Source of the DNA: Candidatus Geothermarchaeota archaeon
Lineage (GTDB): Archaea > Thermoproteota > Nitrososphaeria > Geothermarchaeales > JAUWBL01
Direction of reading: 5' to 3'
DNA length: 6,804 nucleotides
NCBI GenBank assembly: GCA_030601715.1
Contig: JAUWBL010000056.1
Coordinates: 1-6,804, forward strand
Shown piece by piece: positions 1-5,578 of the stretch; position 1 is the stretch's first letter; every line of letters begins with the position of its first letter. The translations under genes and the position numbers were made by a program. Below the pieces are notes generated by a model. That model had not been told where the DNA came from. It was given only the letters and a program-made list of their open reading frames with translations, and searched no databases.

Positions 1-78
1 GCCCACTTCACGGGTGCTGACAATGGCGACGTCCTGAGATTTTACGTCATGGGAGTGGAGCGGAGAGTGATACCGTAG
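1..78 (+). CDS. 3' end of an upstream gene, product unknown (partial at left edge)
   Basis: Frame 1 is open from the first base to a TAG at 76-78, giving 25 residues that end in RFYVMGVERRVIP. The other two plus-strand frames hit stops early (before base 40). The stop lies 9 bases before the ATG of the next gene, the same tight spacing seen along this strand, so a co-transcribed upstream gene is the simplest reading. The alternation of hydrophobic and polar residues (VLRFYVMGV) suggests a final beta strand, as at the ends of the beta-rich proteins downstream. That is inference from a short fragment; no family can be named. Confidence 0.55.
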   Translation, partial: AHFTGADNGDVLRFYVMGVERRVIP

Positions 79-87
79 GGGAAGAGT

Positions 88-894
88 ATGCCCAGGTTTG
101 GAAAACAGCCCCCTTCACCACACGAGACTCTCCACCAAGATGGTGGTGCTCAGGAGATCAGCGTAGCCGATCTTTCTGGAGAGTTGGCCGACGACCAACC
201 ACCTAAAGTACATGCTCTGGCCGGAGCAAAGCACACTTCGGCTGCGCTAGCTGCTTTGAATCTCTTGATCTCAGATGCTACACTAGATGACGAAGGAGAC
301 ACCAGGATCCCAGCGGCTCACGGTTCTCTCCACGAGAACGATGGTACACAGGAGATCAGTGTAGCAGCTCTGAGTGGGGAGTTGGCCGACGATCAGCCAC
401 CGAAGGTGCACGGGGCGGCAGAGCACACTGATGTTACGCGAACTCTTTTTCTTCCATGTGGGGTAAAATATTCAGGAACGCCCGCATATCTTCTCTATGG
501 CGGGGTAATCGAAGTAGTAGATGGGTCGACTAAGTACGTCAATTGGTACTTTCGGCTTCCAGATGATTTCGTGAGCGTTGATAAGCTCGAGACAGTGTGG
601 GAGTGCGGCGCGGCAAGTGGTAATCTCTATTGGGATTTCTCTGCTCAGTGGGGATCTGTAGGAGAATCCTATGCTGCACACAGCTCAGGAGCGGATCCGC
701 TTGCTACCGCCACTGGTGGAAGTGGGGTAATAAATGCCTCAGAGCCGGTTGGAGTGTGGTGGGATATTAGCAGCATGGCAGCAGGTGATTTTGTAGGAGC
801 GGAGTTCGTGCGAAAAGGAAGTTATTCACAGGATACGCTTGAAGACGACGTGAACATCATCGGCCTGCTCATAACCTACACCGCGAGTCAATAG
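88..894 (+). CDS. Probable virion fibre or decoration protein with duplicated His-rich repeat and beta-rich C-terminal domain
   Basis: 268 residues, ATG start preceded by a GGGGAAG-type ribosome site about 5 bases upstream. The N-terminal part carries two copies of a 32-residue repeat (residues 12-43 and 78-109; 24 of 32 identical) of the pattern H-x3-H-x4-G-x-QEIS-x-A-x-LSGELADDQPPKVH. They are separated by an Ala/Leu-rich linker (44-77). Similar H-x-x-x-H...G...EI.V..LSG.LAD repeats are familiar, from general knowledge, in tail- or head-fibre-like proteins of phages. Residues 117-268 form a separate, aromatic- and Gly-rich domain with alternating strand-like segments and few helices, compatible with a beta-sandwich, ending in DDVNIIGLLITY. 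No signal peptide, transmembrane segment or catalytic motif is seen. The role in host binding or capsid decoration is inferred from repeat type and context. It could be any extended surface protein of the particle. Confidence 0.72.
   Translation: MPRFGKQPPSPHETLHQDGGAQEISVADLSGELADDQPPKVHALAGAKHTSAALAALNLLISDATLDDEGDTRIPAAHGSLHENDGTQEISVAALSGELADDQPPKVHGAAEHTDVTRTLFLPCGVKYSGTPAYLLYGGVIEVVDGSTKYVNWYFRLPDDFVSVDKLETVWECGAASGNLYWDFSAQWGSVGESYAAHSSGADPLATATGGSGVINASEPVGVWWDISSMAAGDFVGAEFVRKGSYSQDTLEDDVNIIGLLITYTASQ
121..216 (+). repeat. His-rich fibre-type repeat, copy 1
   Basis: Encodes residues 12-43 of the protein at 88-894. It contains HETLH, QEISVADLSGELADDQPPKV and a terminal H. It is paired with copy 2 exactly 198 bases (66 codons) downstream. 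Amino-acid identity is 24 of 32, and the last 15 residues before the final position are unchanged. Confidence 0.9.
319..414 (+). repeat. His-rich fibre-type repeat, copy 2
   Basis: Encodes residues 78-109 of the same protein, with HGSLH, QEISVAALSGELADDQPPKV and a terminal H. Silent differences from copy 1 (for example in the DDQPPK codons) show that the duplication is not recent. Confidence 0.9.
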
Positions 895-898
895 AAGG
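895..898 (+). promoter_or_regulatory. Ribosome binding site supporting the GTG start at 906
   Basis: AAGG immediately after the preceding TAG stop (892-894), with 7 bases to the GTG. No in-frame ATG lies nearby, so this site is the main support for the non-ATG start. Confidence 0.5.
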
Positions 899-905
899 CC
901 TCGAA

Positions 906-1289
906 GTGGACTACTGGCACTCTCTCACAGTGGAGACAGGATACACAGCAACTACTCCTTACAGGGAGACTATGAAAGTCTGTCCAGGGGTGGTAAAACA
1001 GGTGTGGCTCTTCTTCCCCCAGGGCCACGTCGGAACGACGAAGGTGCGCATACTTCGAGGCGAACACCAGGTCTGGCCTACCAACCCAGGAGGCTGGTAT
1101 CTGGGTGACAATACGGTTATTCAGTTTCCAGAGAACTATGAGCTACGGTTTGAATCCTTCGAGTTCGTGATAGAGGGTTACAACACCTCTTTGATCTACC
1201 CACACACAGCCTACATCCGATTGACGATACTTCCCCCCGAAAGACCTTTCGTGCCAATTCTCTCACATCCAGTGGAGGTAGTCTGGTAA
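906..1289 (+). CDS. Small beta-rich protein of unknown function, probable virion component
   Basis: 127 residues from a GTG start at 906, chosen because AAGG at 895-898 sits 7 bases upstream and because the N-terminal segment (YWHSLTVETGYTATTP) reads as part of the fold. The first in-frame ATG, at 972, would remove 22 residues of this. The protein is rich in aromatic residues, Pro and Gly. It has a motif-like centre, VRILRGEHQVWPTNPGGWYL, followed by strand-like segments and YPHTAYIRLTIL near the end. There is one Cys (CPGVV, about residue 26). No membrane segment or enzyme motif is visible. From memory, proteins of this layout recur in metagenomic viral contigs beside other structural genes, but I know no assigned function. 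The gene sits 11 bases after the previous stop and overlaps the next start by one base (TAATG), implying translational coupling. Confidence 0.75.
   Translation: MDYWHSLTVETGYTATTPYRETMKVCPGVVKQVWLFFPQGHVGTTKVRILRGEHQVWPTNPGGWYLGDNTVIQFPENYELRFESFEFVIEGYNTSLIYPHTAYIRLTILPPERPFVPILSHPVEVVW
1274..1278 (+). promoter_or_regulatory. Ribosome binding site inside the preceding gene, for the ATG at 1289
   Basis: GGAGG lies within the last codons of the 906-1289 gene, 10 bases before an ATG that overlaps that gene's TAA by one base. The site supports this start and a coupled stop-start arrangement. Confidence 0.65.
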
Positions 1290-2095
1290 TGGCCGATACA
1301 CCCGACTTTGGCCCAACGGGATACAGCCAAGACACAGCGGCTGGGGCAGCACACCTGGACGTCGATCTGGGGGACCTTCTAGCTCAGCTAGAGACCTTGA
1401 ACGTCCACCAGGCCAACATCGAGAATGCGACGCTCTCTATCTCTGCTGCAACGGTGGTGACGGGCGCTCCCCTTCGGTATGGGAGTGGGAAGCCTATCTT
1501 CCTGGAGAGTTGGGAATACAATCAAAAAGCTTGGTACGGGTCTGGTAGTGGCACGGATGGAATACAGCGGCGATCTGAGGAAGCTTTCTGGACTAAGGGT
1601 TGGTCTTACGAACTCACTTGTAGCTCAGATTCTACACGCAGGGCCAGCGTGAGTATTCGCATGGGTTCCTATCCGGCTGGCCCGATGGGGTTGCAGTGGG
1701 CCTTCACCTGGGACACCAGGACGGATTACGTCCTCCTGGAGGGAGTGTTCGTGGACCCTGACAACAGGTGGAATCCAGAGGTGCGAATCGACTACAACGA
1801 GAAGAAGATTCAAATCCTGGATGGGGGCAGCGCCTGGCAGGACATCCTGGCCTGGGACGTGATCACTAAGGGCGACGGTGACTGGCACTTCATCAAGGTG
1901 ACCTTCGATACTGCTACCGGAATGTGGGATACCTTGTACTTCGACTTCGAGGCGGAGGACATATCGGAGCACGCGCTGGAGGCAGGTAGCGCTAGTGACA
2001 TAGGATACATCTACTTCGAGTTCAACCACTTCGGTGAAGTAGACTACAACGCCACGATGTACCTGGATGACATTTGCCTATCAGACGAATCGTAG
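1289..2095 (+). CDS. Probable virion surface protein with a jelly-roll or lectin-like domain
   Basis: 268 residues. Residues 1-55 form a polar N-terminal part with one short helix-like stretch (about 24-38, DVDLGDLLAQLETLN). Residues 60-265 form one long beta-rich domain with abundant Trp, Tyr and Asp: PIFLESWEY (69-77), GWSYELT (104-110), strand-like segments through 120-175, DGDWHFIKVTFD (196-207), and a C-terminal YLDDICLSDE (258-267). The alternation, the W-HFIKV-type segment and an ending in a strand with paired Asp resemble concanavalin/LamG-like or carbohydrate-binding beta-sandwiches. This is a fold-level impression, not a family match. No catalytic residues can be assigned. It is translated directly after the small beta protein and is likely part of the same adhesion or decoration group. 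Its N-terminal helix may be the particle-attachment end (inference). Confidence 0.7.
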   Translation: MADTPDFGPTGYSQDTAAGAAHLDVDLGDLLAQLETLNVHQANIENATLSISAATVVTGAPLRYGSGKPIFLESWEYNQKAWYGSGSGTDGIQRRSEEAFWTKGWSYELTCSSDSTRRASVSIRMGSYPAGPMGLQWAFTWDTRTDYVLLEGVFVDPDNRWNPEVRIDYNEKKIQILDGGSAWQDILAWDVITKGDGDWHFIKVTFDTATGMWDTLYFDFEAEDISEHALEAGSASDIGYIYFEFNHFGEVDYNATMYLDDICLSDES

Positions 2096-2119
2096 CAAAG
2101 CGAAAGGGGAAAGAAGAGA

Positions 2120-2380
2120 ATGCCCAGGAATGCTAGCAACGGCTCACTGACACTGATGGCTATCGTCAAGGCTCTGATTGCTCTAGGAATCGCTGGAGCA
2201 GTCGTCTGGTGTATGGTACGTCAAATTCCGATCGAGGATCGCATCCTGGAGATCATCTTGCTGGTGATCAGCGGCTACTTTGCTTACAGCGCCAAGATAT
2301 ATCGTGACAGCGCAAACGACCGAAACAAAAGATTGATCCATTGCCGTAGGCCTAAGGAGGAGGTAAAGGAGAATGGCTGA
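2120..2380 (+). CDS. Small two-helix membrane protein, possibly holin-like
   Basis: 86 residues with two hydrophobic segments: about 10-33 (LTLMAIVKALIALGIAGAVV and following) and about 42-61 (ILEIILLVISGYFAYSAKI). A short charged turn (RQIPIEDR) separates them, and a basic and acidic hydrophilic tail follows (62-86). Small proteins with two membrane helices and a charged tail are typical of phage holins, but also of other small membrane proteins of viruses. No endolysin gene is in the window to confirm a lysis role. The 24-base leader before the ATG is purine-rich (AAAGGGGAAAGAAGAGA) and holds a ribosome site. The last 8 bases overlap the next gene. Confidence 0.72.
   Translation: MPRNASNGSLTLMAIVKALIALGIAGAVVWCMVRQIPIEDRILEIILLVISGYFAYSAKIYRDSANDRNKRLIHCRRPKEEVKENG
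2355..2363 (+). promoter_or_regulatory. Strong Shine-Dalgarno site for the ATG at 2373
   Basis: AGGAGGAGG with 9 bases to the ATG, embedded in the 3' end of the membrane-protein gene. It is the strongest anti-16S match seen in the window and fits a bacterial or archaeal host that uses Shine-Dalgarno initiation. Confidence 0.7.
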
Positions 2381-2582
2381 AAATCTCTATCACGTCGAAC
2401 AGGTGCACGAAGTCACGATCCTCGATGAAGCCCGCAACCCTGTAGCAGGCTACAGGGTGTTCTTCACCTGGGGTATAGGACGGAAGGGCCACGTGGACAT
2501 TCCCAAGGATCGGGCCACTAAGGAAGTTCGGGACTCCCTCATCGAGGCAGAAATAATACGTCAGGAGACTCTCTGGAGTTAG
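2373..2582 (+). CDS. Small conserved-looking protein of unknown function
   Basis: 69 residues; ATG preceded by a very strong ribosome site, and overlapping the upstream gene by 8 bases. The N-terminal half looks like a short beta sheet (YHVEQVHEVTILDE, then VAGYRVFFTW, then GHVDIPKD). The C-terminal half (about 48-66, ATKEVRDSLIEAEIIRQETL) is a helix. No Cys, metal motif or membrane segment is present. From memory, tiny proteins of this strand-strand-VDIP-helix layout occur in phage structural cassettes, with no function known to me. The stop is 7 bases before the next ATG. I infer a role in particle assembly only from position. Confidence 0.72.
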   Translation: MAENLYHVEQVHEVTILDEARNPVAGYRVFFTWGIGRKGHVDIPKDRATKEVRDSLIEAEIIRQETLWS

Positions 2583-2589
2583 AAAAAGT

Positions 2590-3267
2590 ATGCTCTTCTT
2601 CAAGGACTGGTGGGACTGGCTAAGCTCCATCCTGGGAGTGTTCGGACTCTTCCCAGGAGAATGGCTACACAGAACTGGGAAACTCGTCTCAGATTGGTGG
2701 AGTGCTGCGGGGTTCTTATTCGAGTCCTGGTTCACTCGAATCGCCATGCTCGTCACCGATGGGTTTTCGGGGGGTTTCGAGGTCATCGTAGGGTTCTGGT
2801 ACAAGATCAATCTACTCTTCGAGGAGTACTGGCTCAGGATCAGGGAGTTCCTGGACGACTTCTGGGAGAAGGCCGTCCTACTCTTCACCCGGTACTGGTA
2901 TCACCTGGTAGCCTTCGTCGTCAATTGGTACGAAAAGGCCCGCACCCTCTTCGAGCCCTGGTGGTATCGCATAGAGAGCGTCTTCTCCCGTTGGTGGTCG
3001 CTGGTATTCAGGTGGTTCAGTGAGTTCTGTGGGCCGATCATCGTGTTGTGGTACAACCACAAGGAGAAGGTGCTCTACATCTTGATCGATGGGTGGACGC
3101 GGGTCGTGTGGTTCGTGATAGATCGTTTCGAGATCGTATTCGGGGCCATAGAGAACCACCTGGATGGATGGGCCATGTTTGCCTCTAATCCCGCGCAGGC
3201 TCTTTGGGACTGGGTAGAGCCACAACTGAGAGTTCTCGTTGCCAGGTTTCTGGAAGCGGAGTGGTAG
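2590..3267 (+). CDS. Trp/Phe-rich 11-residue-repeat protein, possible tape-measure-like or membrane-associated virion protein
   Basis: 225 residues containing 24 Trp and 25 Phe, about 22% of all residues. From about residue 12 to 198 the chain falls into consecutive 11-residue units. Units start at residues 12, 23, 34 and so on, up to 188, with the approximate consensus (E/S/D)-x-aromatic-W/F-x-x-hydrophobic-x-x-L/F-F/V (for example DDFWEKAVLLF at 89-99 and EPWWYRIESVF at 122-132). Eleven residues make three helical turns, so the aromatic pairs would form a straight stripe along a long helix. Known family fact: phage tail tape measure proteins often show aromatic residues at about 11-residue spacing. 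Against this, the protein is short and has no clear tail genes nearby. A helix lying on a membrane, or a hendecad coiled coil, fits equally well. GGAG at 2575-2578 precedes the ATG by 11 bases. The C-terminal part (199-225) leaves the repeat. Confidence 0.78.
   Translation: MLFFKDWWDWLSSILGVFGLFPGEWLHRTGKLVSDWWSAAGFLFESWFTRIAMLVTDGFSGGFEVIVGFWYKINLLFEEYWLRIREFLDDFWEKAVLLFTRYWYHLVAFVVNWYEKARTLFEPWWYRIESVFSRWWSLVFRWFSEFCGPIIVLWYNHKEKVLYILIDGWTRVVWFVIDRFEIVFGAIENHLDGWAMFASNPAQALWDWVEPQLRVLVARFLEAEW
2623..3183 (+). repeat. 33-base (11-residue) periodic array with aromatic pairs
   Basis: About 17 units of 33 bases. Aromatic residues occupy unit position 3 in 11 of 16 units counted from residue 23, and position 4 in 12 of those 16. 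DNA traces of duplication remain: CTCTTCGAG recurs 132 bases apart (2815 and 2947), and CTACTCTTC 66 bases apart (2812 and 2878), both multiples of 33. Units around residues 56-66 and 144-165 are the most degenerate. Confidence 0.85.
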
Positions 3268-3281
3268 AGAGAAAAAAGTAA

Positions 3282-5561
3282 ATGGCAAACGACGACCGCA
3301 AACCATCGACGATCTTCATAGAAGCTCCTCCAGGATCCCCCAGGGGACTGGGAGATTTAATCGAGCGTACTCTACTACGCATGTTGTCTGTGTTCTACAA
3401 TCGAGCAGCTCAACCGATTAGTGAGACGCTAGAGTGGGGCCTGGAGCTGCTAATCGAAGCTATAGAAGAAGCTCTAATCGACACCAACAAGGGCATGATT
3501 CAAGATGTAATGAGCGGACTGCCATCAGACAGTCCTGTAATCGGCTACCTGGAGAGTCTCATACGGACTCCGAGCATAGCGGGGATTGCGGCGCTAGGGG
3601 GATTTGCATCGACGATGGGTTCCAGCGCGGCAGGGAACATGCTGTCGGTTCTCATGCGGCCCCTGGGTTACGAGCTAGACTCTGAACTGAACACCGCCAG
3701 GCTCGATCCAGGCGCAGCGATTGCCGCTATATGGCGTGGAGTCCTCGATAGGACTACGGCAGTGGATCAATTGGCCGATCTAGGGTGGAGTGGAGCTGCC
3801 GTCGGAGTCTGGGACGCTATACTCAGACCAGTCACGAGCGAACGGGACAGCTTGACGCTATGGCTTCGTGAAGAGATCTCCGGTATCGGACTCAGAGATC
3901 GGCTAGAATATCTAGGATACGAGGCGCAAGCGATCGGCGACATGAAGACGGTTGTCAGACCGTTGACCGGGCCCGATGATCTGAGGACCCTCATGCTCCG
4001 AGAGATCATATCCTCTGGAGCATTCGTGAATCGACTGGGGCATCATGGATACACAGATGGCCAGGTGGATGAGTTCCTGGCTTTGAGTGCGCGACTTCTG
4101 GCCGGTGGAGACATCGTGGAGTTGTATCGGCGTGGTGTCATAGGTGAGGGCACCCTCGTCCAGCGGCTGGCACATCACGGATACGAGCCTGCGCAGGTGT
4201 CAGAGATAGCAGAGGTTGGGAGGCCACTCACAGGGTTGGGTGAACTCACATCCCTCTTCTGGCGTGAGATGATCGAAGAAGGGGGATATGCAGAGAGGAT
4301 AGGTCAACACGGATACGACGAGGGACAGATCGCAGAGTTCGTGGAGCTATCGAAACGAATACCAGGACCGGGTGATCTGGTAGGTATGGCCGTTCGTGAA
4401 GCCTTCTCTCCAGAGATAGTAGAAGAATACCAGTATCTGGCCGAGTTCCCTCCCGAGTTTGCAGAATGGATGGTGAAGCAGGGCTACGAAGAGGAGTGGG
4501 CAGAGAAGTATTGGATAGCACACTGGAGACTTCCTTCTCTCTCGATGGCCTACGAGATGTTCCATCGAGAGATCATCACCGAGCCCGAGTTAAACCGGCT
4601 CTTCGCCATCAGCGACATAGCACCCTTCTGGAGGCCGAAGCTGCGAGAGGCAGCTTACAGGCCCCTCACCCGGGTGGACGTTCGGAGAATGTACCAGTTG
4701 GGAGTGCTGACTATAGGAGCGGTGTACAGGTCCTACCTCGATCTGGGTTACTCTCCAGAGAATGCAGAGTACATGACCCTCTTCACAGAACGCTACGTTG
4801 GAGAGGGGGAGAGAGAAGTCACTAAGACCGATATTCTGGCAGCCTACAGAGCCGGAGTGCTAGGCCGGGGAGATGCAAACGAGCTACTCACGGCGATAGA
4901 CTACAGTGGTGCTTGGGCCGAATACTTCTTGTTGGTAGAAGACGCTAAGATAGAGGCAGCCCTGCTCAGTGCCGAGATCGCAGCCGTGAAGGCTCAGTAC
5001 ATCGCCGGTACTATCGACCGGTCAGACGTGTTCGTAGCTCTTGGAGCCTGGGATATGCCCGATAGGCAAATCAGGGCTCTGCTCAAGCTGTGGGACGTGA
5101 TCAAGGCAGGTAAAATCAATCTCCCCACTGCCTCACAGCTCGAGTCTTTCCTGAAACAGGACATAATCGGGGAGGGGACGTATCGAGAACAGATGGCAAG
5201 ACGCCACTATCCTGCCGAAGCAATAGGGTTCTTCTTACAGGAAATCAGGTTTCAGATGCAAGAGGCGGCAATAGCTGAAGAGGAGAGAGCCAGAGAGGAA
5301 CAGTTGAAGATCCAGCGCAAAGAGGTGAAGAGCGAATACGAGATCGAGAGATCGAGGCTGAACGTAGAGATTGCAGAGCTAAAGACGGCGCTGGCAGAGA
5401 ACATGGTACAACTTGGCATCATCGTAGATTGGGAGATAATCGAGCAGCTCCTCAGACAGAACGACCAGTTGAAACTCAGGATCAAGGAGCTGGAAGAAGA
5501 CAAGGCCCGAGTCAAACTTGCGTTGGCGTCACAGCTAGCGGGGATGATCGTACCGGCGTAG
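3282..5561 (+). CDS. Large helical-repeat protein with C-terminal coiled coil, probable minor virion protein
   Basis: 759 residues; ATG 14 bases after the previous stop, with only a weak purine-rich site (GAGAGAAAAAAG). Residues 20-95 are helical and amphipathic. Residues 97-125 are a Gly/Ala-rich, mildly hydrophobic segment. From 138 to about 655 there is a helical repeat of about 44 residues, clearest in five units (138-357): RPLT at the unit start, a (R)E-I/M-I segment in the middle, and a GY or GW pair at unit positions 31-32. Later landmark pairs at 402, 490, 541, 590 and 643 continue it with insertions. The part around 405-505 (HWRLPSL, REIITE, RPLTRVDVRRMYQLGV, GYSPENAEYMTLF) recalls an unnamed protein type from metagenomic viruses, from memory only. 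Residues 655-745 are Glu/Lys/Arg-rich coiled coil. There are no enzymatic motifs. Size, repeats and position suggest an elongated structural protein such as a tail, baseplate or internal component. The function is not known. Confidence 0.75.
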   Translation: MANDDRKPSTIFIEAPPGSPRGLGDLIERTLLRMLSVFYNRAAQPISETLEWGLELLIEAIEEALIDTNKGMIQDVMSGLPSDSPVIGYLESLIRTPSIAGIAALGGFASTMGSSAAGNMLSVLMRPLGYELDSELNTARLDPGAAIAAIWRGVLDRTTAVDQLADLGWSGAAVGVWDAILRPVTSERDSLTLWLREEISGIGLRDRLEYLGYEAQAIGDMKTVVRPLTGPDDLRTLMLREIISSGAFVNRLGHHGYTDGQVDEFLALSARLLAGGDIVELYRRGVIGEGTLVQRLAHHGYEPAQVSEIAEVGRPLTGLGELTSLFWREMIEEGGYAERIGQHGYDEGQIAEFVELSKRIPGPGDLVGMAVREAFSPEIVEEYQYLAEFPPEFAEWMVKQGYEEEWAEKYWIAHWRLPSLSMAYEMFHREIITEPELNRLFAISDIAPFWRPKLREAAYRPLTRVDVRRMYQLGVLTIGAVYRSYLDLGYSPENAEYMTLFTERYVGEGEREVTKTDILAAYRAGVLGRGDANELLTAIDYSGAWAEYFLLVEDAKIEAALLSAEIAAVKAQYIAGTIDRSDVFVALGAWDMPDRQIRALLKLWDVIKAGKINLPTASQLESFLKQDIIGEGTYREQMARRHYPAEAIGFFLQEIRFQMQEAAIAEEERAREEQLKIQRKEVKSEYEIERSRLNVEIAELKTALAENMVQLGIIVDWEIIEQLLRQNDQLKLRIKELEEDKARVKLALASQLAGMIVPA
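3693..4352 (+). repeat. Five contiguous 132-base units encoding 44-residue helical repeats
   Basis: Units at 3693-3824, 3825-3956, 3957-4088, 4089-4220 and 4221-4352, all exactly 44 codons with no insertion. G followed by W or Y falls at unit positions 31-32 in all five. Units three and five share 22 of 44 residues. Three of the five begin RPLT or RPVT. DNA identity is low, so the duplications are old and kept by protein-level selection. Confidence 0.9.
4353..5246 (+). repeat. Degenerate continuation of the 44-residue helical repeat
   Basis: Landmark aromatic pairs follow at residues 401-402 (GY), 489-490 (GY), 540-541 (DY), 589-590 (AW) and 642-643 (HY), giving steps of 57, 88 (two times 44), 51, 49 and 53 residues. 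This is the same repeat with small insertions and one unit whose landmark is lost (around residue 445). RPLT reappears at residue 460. Confidence 0.6.
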
Positions 5562-5565
5562 AGAG

Positions 5566-5570
5566 AGGAG
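5566..5570 (+). promoter_or_regulatory. Ribosome binding site that sets the GTG start at 5579
   Basis: AGGAG, 8 bases before GTG and just after the stop of the 759-residue gene. The reading frame is open further upstream, but those in-frame starts lie inside the preceding gene, so this site argues for the short 42-residue product. Confidence 0.6.
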
Positions 5571-5578
5571 AACGAGAC

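Noticed and set aside
2352..2888. 178-residue minus-strand frame
   Set aside because: It lies antisense across the 3' end of one gene, a complete gene and part of the repeat gene, has low-complexity Ser/Pro/Leu content, and the sense proteins have clear patterns and ribosome sites.
2610..3023. 137-residue plus-strand frame inside the Trp-rich gene
   Set aside because: It is a shifted-frame shadow. The 33-base periodicity of the real gene keeps alternative frames free of stops. The product is Arg/Leu-rich without any fold signature and has no ribosome site.
2878..3306. 142-residue minus-strand frame
   Set aside because: It is antisense to the 33-base periodic array and runs past its end; its openness is explained by that periodicity.
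4466..4825. 119-residue plus-strand frame
   Set aside because: It lies wholly inside the 759-residue gene in another frame, is Arg/His-rich in the way of shadow translations, and has no start signal.
88..5246. Possible common 11-residue origin of all repeats: spacing 66 in the fibre protein, 11 in the Trp protein and 44 in the large protein are all multiples of 11
   Set aside because: The fibre and 44-residue repeats show no internal 11-residue pattern or shared residues with the Trp-rich units, so the numbers are probably coincidental.
5429..5578. Longer version of the 42-residue gene, starting at the ATG at 5429
   Set aside because: The extension overlaps the end of the 759-residue gene completely, has shadow-like composition and no ribosome site. 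The GTG at 5579 has a well-spaced AGGAG.
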